A stretch of DNA of 64,000 bases, taken from an uncultured Desulfatiglans sp. (GTDB lineage: Bacteria; Desulfobacterota; DSM-4660; Desulfatiglandales; Desulfatiglandaceae). Positions 59,601-64,000 of this stretch are shown piece after piece (positions within the stretch are counted from its first letter, which is position 1; the number at the start of each line of letters is the position of its first letter). Below the pieces are notes generated by a model. That model made no database searches. It was not told the DNA's origin and saw nothing but the letters and a program-made list of their open reading frames with translations. Location: contig LR026961.1 of NCBI GenBank assembly GCA_900498135.1, positions 2,216,693 through 2,280,692 on the forward strand. The letters run 5' to 3'. The position numbers were made by a program, and so were the translations under genes.

Positions 59601-60509
59601 TTACGGCTTGGAGGCGACGGCATCCGGGAAAAAGGCCTGGCGGCCCTGGATCCGGTATTCTCCGATCAACTGCTGCCCGCGCGGGGAGACCAGCCATTTC
59701 GCCAGGCGTTCCGCGGACTCGAATCGAACGTGGGGGTGTTTCGCCGGGCTGACGGGAATGATCCCGTAAGGGTTGAAGAGCGTCGGGTCTCCTTCGCACA
59801 GGATTTCTAAATCCAGCCCCTGATCCCGGCCGTATTTGTATTGGAGATAGGTCCCGCGATCGGTCAGGGTGTAGGCCTGCTTTTCTTCAGCGAAGGTCAG
59901 CGTCTTGCCCATGCCTTGACCGATGGAGATGTACCAGTCTGCAGGGGATGCCGGTTCGGCCTGAGTGATCGTCCTCCTCTTTCCGGAAAGGTCGACATCC
60001 CGTTTAGCAGTGGTCAGGGGAATGTCTGCCGCCTTCCAAAGGAGCTGTTCTTTTGCATGGGTACCGCTGTCATCTCCTCTTGAAATCCACTTTGAACGGC
60101 TCTCGTAGATCTTTTTCATGGCGGCGGAGGCCTCGGTGAGGCCCTTGATTTTGGCAGGGTCGTTTGCCGGACCCAGGATGACGAAGTCGTTATGCATCAC
60201 CGCCAACCGGTAGGCCCCGAAGCCATCGGCTACAAACTGCTCCTCGCGCGGTTTGTCATGCACGAAGACGATGTCCACGTTTCCGTCCATCCCGTCCCGC
60301 AGCGCGGCGCCGGTTCCTTTAGCGAGAACCCTGACCTCGATGCCCGTTTCGCGTGTGAATTCCGGCAGCAGAAAATCCAGCAGGCCGCTGTTTTCCGTAC
60401 TGGTGGTCGTGCTCATTTTCAGGGTGTCCTGCGCATAAACCCCTTGGATGAACGTCAGGGTCAGGAGAACCGTTCCGATGAGAGAAAGCAAACATGCCCG
60501 TTTTGTCAT
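59601..60509 (-). CDS. tupA: Tungstate ABC transporter substrate-binding protein
   Basis: The 302-residue protein has a signal peptide of about 26 residues ending VYAQ. The oxyanion-site motifs STTTSTENSGLLD and RGDDSGTHAKE mark TupA, which binds tungstate tightly over molybdate. Tungstate is used for tungstopterin enzymes such as aldehyde:ferredoxin oxidoreductases and formate dehydrogenases of anaerobes. GGAGGCATCC precedes the ATG. Upstream lies repeat copy 6 in a divergent region with the parvulin gene. Confidence 0.95.
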   Translation of the reverse strand: MTKRACLLSLIGTVLLTLTFIQGVYAQDTLKMSTTTSTENSGLLDFLLPEFTRETGIEVRVLAKGTGAALRDGMDGNVDIVFVHDKPREEQFVADGFGAYRLAVMHNDFVILGPANDPAKIKGLTEASAAMKKIYESRSKWISRGDDSGTHAKEQLLWKAADIPLTTAKRDVDLSGKRRTITQAEPASPADWYISIGQGMGKTLTFAEEKQAYTLTDRGTYLQYKYGRDQGLDLEILCEGDPTLFNPYGIIPVSPAKHPHVRFESAERLAKWLVSPRGQQLIGEYRIQGRQAFFPDAVASKP

Positions 60510-61319
60510 TGGATGCCTCCGAAAACAAAAAAATGGTCATTGGGAATGGAAAATTGCAGTGCGCTTCGGCATCGATCCACAACGCCGCTCTTCCTTTTGA
60601 AGAGCTTCCGATTGAAGGCAATCTATCAGAGACGCTCTTCTCTGTAAAGAAGGGGCGTCAGCGAACCGATATTTCTTCCAATAAGCAGGTTTCCACCCGG
60701 AAAGGGTCTTTTCGGCCAATCTCGGCTTCAATCTGCAGGTTTGCTTGTGCATGGCGACCACCAGGCCGCCTCCGCACGCATGATTTCCTCGATATCGACC
60801 AAACTGGAATCCGTCGCGGCGGGGGGACCAAGCACGCGCAGCGTGTAAAAAAACCGGGAACCGCGGTGAACCGGTGGGACTGGGTACCCGCGGGGTGTGA
60901 AGAAACCGGGTCCCGCCTCGCAGGGGTGGGACTGAGCACCCGAAGGGTGTAAAGAAAAATCCTCGTTTCCGGATGGGGAACTGGATTCTACCGGGAGATC
61001 TATTTTGGCTGGACACCAGTCCATAAATGATCGGAGCCGTTTTCTTCCTCCTGAGAAACCGAATAGGAACCAAAAAAATCAGCTGGGTTCCGATGTTTCT
61101 GGAATCGGAATTACATCTTGCTGGCGGTTGTGAAATCAGATATCTTGAAAAGAAATGCCCCGGTGGTGAAAGGCCTTTCCGGAATCCTGCTCATGCCTCG
61201 GAGGCATCCGTGATTCCAGGACCTCGAAGGGGTTTTGTTTTTTTCGCCCCTGAAGGAGATACGGCGCTCCAACGCAACGATGGGGAATGATTTACAATCT
61301 GACGAAGGAGAATAAGTGC
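60510..61319. other. Divergent intergenic region with repeat copy 6
   Basis: This 810-base region between the divergent tupA and parvulin genes contains the largest repeat copy (60689-60981). The rest has no supported gene, and open frames inside the repeat are repeat-derived. Promoters for both flanking genes must lie here or just outside, but no strong hexamer pair stood out. Confidence 0.6.
60689..60981 (+). repeat. Dispersed structured repeat, copy 6 (three hairpin modules)
   Basis: The longest copy, 293 bp, in forward orientation, with ends GTTTCCACCCGGAAAGGG and CCGGATGGGGAAC. Three tandem modules lie in its right arm, with stems built on CACGCGCAGCGTG, TACCCGCGGGGTG and CACCCGAAGGGTG; the three read the same shape with different bases. 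The core GGCGACCACCAGGCCGCC is partly decayed. The right flank (GGATTCTACCGGGA) matches the flank of copy 4 in reverse. Confidence 0.88.
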
Positions 61320-62354
61320 ATGCGAACGTGGCGAGTGAAACAATGGATGATGGGTTTGCTGGTGGGTTTTTTGCTGTTGGCTGGAGGCCTGTGTTCATGG
61401 GCGGCGGAGGAGGCATCGAAAGGCGACGGAGATGCGGCCGACAAGGGTAAGGAGATCGTGGCCAAGGTCAACGGCGTGGCCATCACGGAGAAGGAGCTTG
61501 ATCAGGAAATGAGCATCGTGAGCGATCGCCTCATGCAGATGGGGAGACCCGTCGGCAAGGATCAAATGGGTGCGCTCAGGAAGAACATGCTCGAGCAACT
61601 GATCGCTTGGGAACTTTTCTATCAGGAGGCCCAGAGGCAGAAACTCGAGGTTTCTGATGAGGCCGTTGCTGAGAGTCTTAGCGGTTTCAAAAAGCAGTTC
61701 GCCGATGAAAAAGAGGCTGAAGCGCAGATGGGGAAAATGGGGTTTTCCGAGGAAGAGATGACCCGTATGACGAAACGGAAAATGACCATTCAGGCCTTGT
61801 TGGAGAAAGAAGTGGTGGAGAAAATAGAGGTTACGGATGCCGAGGCCAAGGCCTATTATGATGAGAATCCTCAGTATTTTGAAAAACCGGAAATGGTCCG
61901 GGCGAGCCATATCCTGATCAAAGTTCCTGCCGATGCCGATGAGGAAACCAAGGCCGCCGCCCGCAAGAAACTCGAGGCAGTCCAGGAGAGACTGAAAAAG
62001 GGCGAGGATTTCGGGGCGCTGGCCAAAGAGGTCTCCGAATGCCCCAGCGCGGCGAACGGCGGCGACCTTGGTCCATTTCCTGCGGATAAGATGGTGAAGC
62101 CCTTTTCCGATGCGGCGTTTGCCCTCGAACCCGGCAATGTGAGCGGGATTGTCGAAACGCAATTTGGTTATCATCTCATCCGCTCCGCCGAAAAGATTCC
62201 ACCGTCCAAGGTTTCTTTCGAAGAGGTCAAGGATCGAATCAGGGAATTTCTGAAAGAGCAGAAGGTTCAGAAGGCGTTGGGAGCCTATGCCGCTGAGTTG
62301 ACTGCCAAGGCGGACATAGAACGGATCGGCGGGGAGCCGGACCCGGTGGAATAA
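61320..62354 (+). CDS. Periplasmic peptidyl-prolyl isomerase (SurA/PrsA parvulin type)
   Basis: The 344-residue protein begins at ATG 61320 after GAAGGAG. It has a signal peptide (hydrophobic about 10-26, ending SWAA), a SurA-like N-terminal chaperone domain (IVAKVNGVAITEKELDQEM), and one parvulin domain (ASHILIKV, GGDLGPFP, SGIVETQFGYHLI, about 190-290). It probably assists folding of outer-membrane or secreted proteins. Single-parvulin proteins of this type are common in deltaproteobacteria. Confidence 0.9.
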   Translation: MRTWRVKQWMMGLLVGFLLLAGGLCSWAAEEASKGDGDAADKGKEIVAKVNGVAITEKELDQEMSIVSDRLMQMGRPVGKDQMGALRKNMLEQLIAWELFYQEAQRQKLEVSDEAVAESLSGFKKQFADEKEAEAQMGKMGFSEEEMTRMTKRKMTIQALLEKEVVEKIEVTDAEAKAYYDENPQYFEKPEMVRASHILIKVPADADEETKAAARKKLEAVQERLKKGEDFGALAKEVSECPSAANGGDLGPFPADKMVKPFSDAAFALEPGNVSGIVETQFGYHLIRSAEKIPPSKVSFEEVKDRIREFLKEQKVQKALGAYAAELTAKADIERIGGEPDPVE

Positions 62355-62957
62355 TCGTGTGGAACAGTCTGTGGGGCCAAATAAGGGAATAATAGGTTCG
62401 GTAAGGTTCGATTGGTTTTCTGCTTGACTATCGCTCTTGATCTTATTCTACTGTTGGAAAATGGGATGGGCTTTGTTTAAAGGCCGCGACTGAGCGGTTG
62501 CGACCGGATTGCGCGCCTGTCGGCGCTGGATCTTCATTCCGGGCGGGTGCCGTCGAACTGAAAGGCGGGAGGGCATTGCCGGTCATGCTGCCGATCGATG
62601 CCTGCTTCGGCTTGAAAAGATGTTAACGAGGGGCCCCGGATGAGCAGGGGCTGCCGATGCATCGATGAAAGGAGGTCCTGGCTTCAAGACCTTTTCCGAG
62701 GGGCAGCGCGTTCTGTTCGATGTCGAAGAGAGCCCTCGTGGGCCGGTGGCCAAGAACGTCTCGGTACCCTGACGAGCCTCTATCGATATCCAGTAAAGGT
62801 TCCAGCCGGGAGTGAAAAGCGCATCGGATCGTTCAACCTCTTCCGCTTGGTGACGGGGCTGAACGACCTGCCGTCACCGGCTGGATGGGGAGCCTCGTTG
62901 CGGGAAAAATTTTTGACTATTGCCTGGTCAGATGTTATAAGAAAAAACTTATTGGCC
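62355..62957. other. Intergenic region with a cold-shock gene remnant
   Basis: Apart from the csp fragment at 62665-62772 no gene is visible. A search by eye for the missing N-terminal half of the cold-shock gene in 62355-62664 found nothing. Confidence 0.5.
62665..62772 (+). pseudogene. C-terminal fragment of a cold-shock (CspA-family) gene
   Basis: In frame with an ATG at 62665 the sequence reads GFKTFSEGQRVLFDV, then GPVAKNV, and stops at TGA 62772. This matches the last third of CspA proteins, but the RNA-binding KWFN and GFGFI strands are missing, so only 35 codons remain. GGAGG lies after the ATG, not before. It is most likely a decayed gene, not an active product. Confidence 0.65.
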
Positions 62958-63045
62958 GGAGGGATGGCCGAGTGGTTTAAGGCGGCGGTCTTGAAAACCG
63001 CTGTCCCGAAAGGGGCCGTGGGTTCGAATCCTACTCCCTCCGCCA
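62958..63045 (+). tRNA. tRNA-Ser (anticodon TGA)
   Basis: A class II tRNA with acceptor arms GGAGGGA/TCCCTCC, anticodon stem GCGGT/ACCGC with loop CTTGAAA (TGA), a long variable arm, GTTCGAATC T-loop and encoded CCA. Confidence 0.97.
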
Positions 63046-63100
63046 CTCCTTCCTGGCAACGATCGGTGCGGCCTTTGCTATCGAGGCGGCACGGACACAC

Positions 63101-63194
63101 GGAGAGATGGCCGAGTCGGCTGAAGGCGCTCGCCTGCTAAGCGAGTGTGGGGTGTCAAGCCTCACCGAGGGTTCGAATCCCTCTCTCTCCGCCA
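63101..63194 (+). tRNA. tRNA-Ser (anticodon GCT)
   Basis: A class II tRNA with acceptor arms GGAGAGA/TCTCTCC, anticodon loop CTGCTAA (GCT), long variable arm, GTTCGAATC T-loop and encoded CCA. It lies 55 bases after the other tRNA-Ser and is followed by a terminator, so the two form a small unit. Confidence 0.97.
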
Positions 63195-63208
63195 GATTTC
63201 AAATACGT

Positions 63209-63235
63209 ACGGGACTTTATCGGGTCCCGTTTTTT
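63209..63235 (+). terminator. Rho-independent terminator after the tRNA-Ser pair
   Basis: ACGGGAC and GTCCCGT pair perfectly around an eight-base loop and run into a T6 tract, 14 bases after the second tRNA-Ser. Confidence 0.85.
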
Positions 63236-63331
63236 GTGCGATTTTTATTCCATAGCGCCTCCGGTGTGAGGGCTTTTGCTTCGAAATGGCTGTAATTGGT
63301 CTCCATGCGGAAATACTGTTTTGACGCAATA

Positions 63332-63576
63332 GTTTCCAGTCCGGAAATGGGGATTTTTCTTTACACCCTTCGGATGCTCAGTTTCACCCCTTTGGGGCGG
63401 GTCGCGGTTTCTTCACACCCTTCGGATGCTCAGTCTCACCCCCTGGGGACGGGTCCCGGTTTGACTAAAATTGAGAAAATCAAACGGTTGTGCGGAGGAG
63501 ACCTGGTGGTTTCCGCACGAGCAAGTGCACCGATTGACGCAGAGATGGGGTGAAAAGACCATTTCCGGAAGGAAAC
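63332..63576 (-). repeat. Dispersed structured repeat, copy 7 (two hairpin modules)
   Basis: A 245-bp reverse-orientation copy with ends GTTTCCAGTCCGGAAATGGG and CCATTTCCGGAAGGAAAC. Two modules lie in tandem: CACCCTTCGGATGCTCAG with CACCCCTTTGGGGCGGG, then CACCCTTCGGATGCTCAG with CACCCCCTGGGGACGGG. The core is GGAGACCTGGTGGTTTCC, the ACCACC-type seen in copy 3. Confidence 0.9.
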
Positions 63577-63603
63577 CTGCTGGTCTGACAGTGTAAAATG
63601 GAA

Positions 63604-63629
63604 CGGGGATCCTGGGATCCCCGCTTTTT
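63604..63629 (+). terminator. Hairpin with T run between repeat copy 7 and cysS
   Basis: CGGGGATCC and GGATCCCCG form a nine-base stem with a minimal loop, followed by CTTTTT on the plus strand. On the minus strand it lies about 40 bases after the cysS stop, with a weaker T run, so it may serve both directions. Confidence 0.6.
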
Positions 63630-63667
63630 GAAGGTGTTTGAATTTCGTGTGTTCCCGGGGGCATTGT

Positions 63668-64000
63668 TCAGGACTTGCCGGGGCCTGTCGAGGTGCGCTG
63701 CCAGATCGTCCCTTCGGGCGTGTCCAGGAGCTCGATGCCGCGCTCTTTGAGCCGGTCGCGGATGCGGTCGGCCGTTTCCCAGTCCTTTCTGCGGCGCGCC
63801 TCCGCTCTGGCGCGGATCGATGCTTCGATCTCGCCTTCGAGCGCGGCGGGTTCGAGGTCCAATACGCCGAGGACGCCGTTGACGGCCGCGAGGATTTCCA
63901 GAAACTTCTGTTTATCCGCTTTGGCGAGCATGTTGCGGTCCAGGAGTCCGTTGACGCGGCGGATGAATTGAAAAAGGGCCGCAAGGGCGGCTGCGACATT
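63668..64000 (-). CDS. cysS: Cysteinyl-tRNA synthetase, C-terminal part
   Basis: The frame runs in from the right edge; the last 110 residues are in the window. They hold the end of the anticodon-binding DALR-type helices (FQFIRRVNGLLD) and the CysRS C-terminal signature RARAEARRRKDWETADRIRD, then IELLDTPEGTIWQ. The catalytic HIGH and KMSKS regions lie outside the window. It converges on the tRNA-Ser pair. Confidence 0.93.
   Translation of the reverse strand, partial: NVAAALAALFQFIRRVNGLLDRNMLAKADKQKFLEILAAVNGVLGVLDLEPAALEGEIEASIRARAEARRRKDWETADRIRDRLKERGIELLDTPEGTIWQRTSTGPGKS

Larger units (their letters stand above)
63195..63667. other. Gene-free stretch between tRNA-Ser and cysS
   Basis: This 473-base gap between convergent units holds the tRNA terminator (63209-63235), repeat copy 7 (63332-63576) and a second hairpin (63604-63629). 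No gene is supported. Confidence 0.65.

Overview
The window is a chromosomal segment of an anaerobic Gram-negative bacterium, most likely a deltaproteobacterium (Desulfobacterota), at roughly mid-50s %GC by eye. This placement is an inference from several things. There is a heterodisulfide-reductase-type HdrB, a tungstate ABC transporter, and KDO biosynthesis (kdsB, hence lipopolysaccharide). Ribosomal proteins S4, S14, L33 and L36 are all zinc-binding forms. The gene order tRNA-Thr/Tyr/Gly/Thr - tuf - rpmG - tRNA-Trp - secE - nusG - rplKAJL - rpoBC is typical of the group, and the pilin locus resembles those of Geobacter-like relatives.

Layout. 1-4.9 kb: the end of hdrB, a zinc-ribbon protein, a SEC-C protein, two overlapping YkgJ-family Fe-S/zinc proteins, ndk and a small membrane protein. 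5.8-20.4 kb: four tRNAs, tuf copy 1, rpmG, tRNA-Trp, secE, nusG, rplK, rplA, an L10 leader, rplJ, rplL, rpoB and rpoC. 20.5-37.1 kb: a new promoter, then rpsL, rpsG, tuf copy 2, and an almost complete S10-spc-alpha series ending at rplQ and a strong terminator. fusA is missing between rpsG and tuf; adk and map are missing between secY and infA. 37.2-39.5 kb: pyrB-pyrC. 39.5-46.8 kb: a gene-poor, AT-richer stretch with a sigma-54-type promoter, a type IV pilin, a multi-pass GT-C/TPR membrane protein, a second TPR-like protein, an ABC exporter pair and a family 2 glycosyltransferase. 47-50.7 kb: a soluble GAF histidine kinase and small zinc-ribbon proteins. 50.7-59.6 kb: queD, kdsB, recJ, then on the minus strand an ACT-domain protein, hflKC, a GlcD-type oxidase and tupBC. 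59.6-64 kb: tupA, a periplasmic parvulin, a cold-shock gene remnant, two tRNA-Ser genes and the 3' end of cysS.

How the genes work together. The first 37 kb is the translation and transcription core: ribosomal proteins, EF-Tu, RNA polymerase, NusG and the SecYE translocon. The two tuf genes appear identical over about 1.2 kb including the ribosome-binding site, which points to gene conversion. The pilin cluster probably makes, modifies and supports surface pili.

The most striking unexplained feature is a family of structured intergenic repeats, seven copies in 64 kb and 139-293 bp each. They have terminal inverted repeats, a long imperfect hairpin with a palindromic GC-rich core that varies in a compensated way, and 0-3 inserted units of about 52 bp, each built of two small hairpins, often with TTCG loops. 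One copy lies inside the rplA-rplJ interval and another in the divergent tupA/parvulin promoter region. I see no transposase for it in the window. No CRISPR array, rRNA, complete insertion sequence or prophage was seen.
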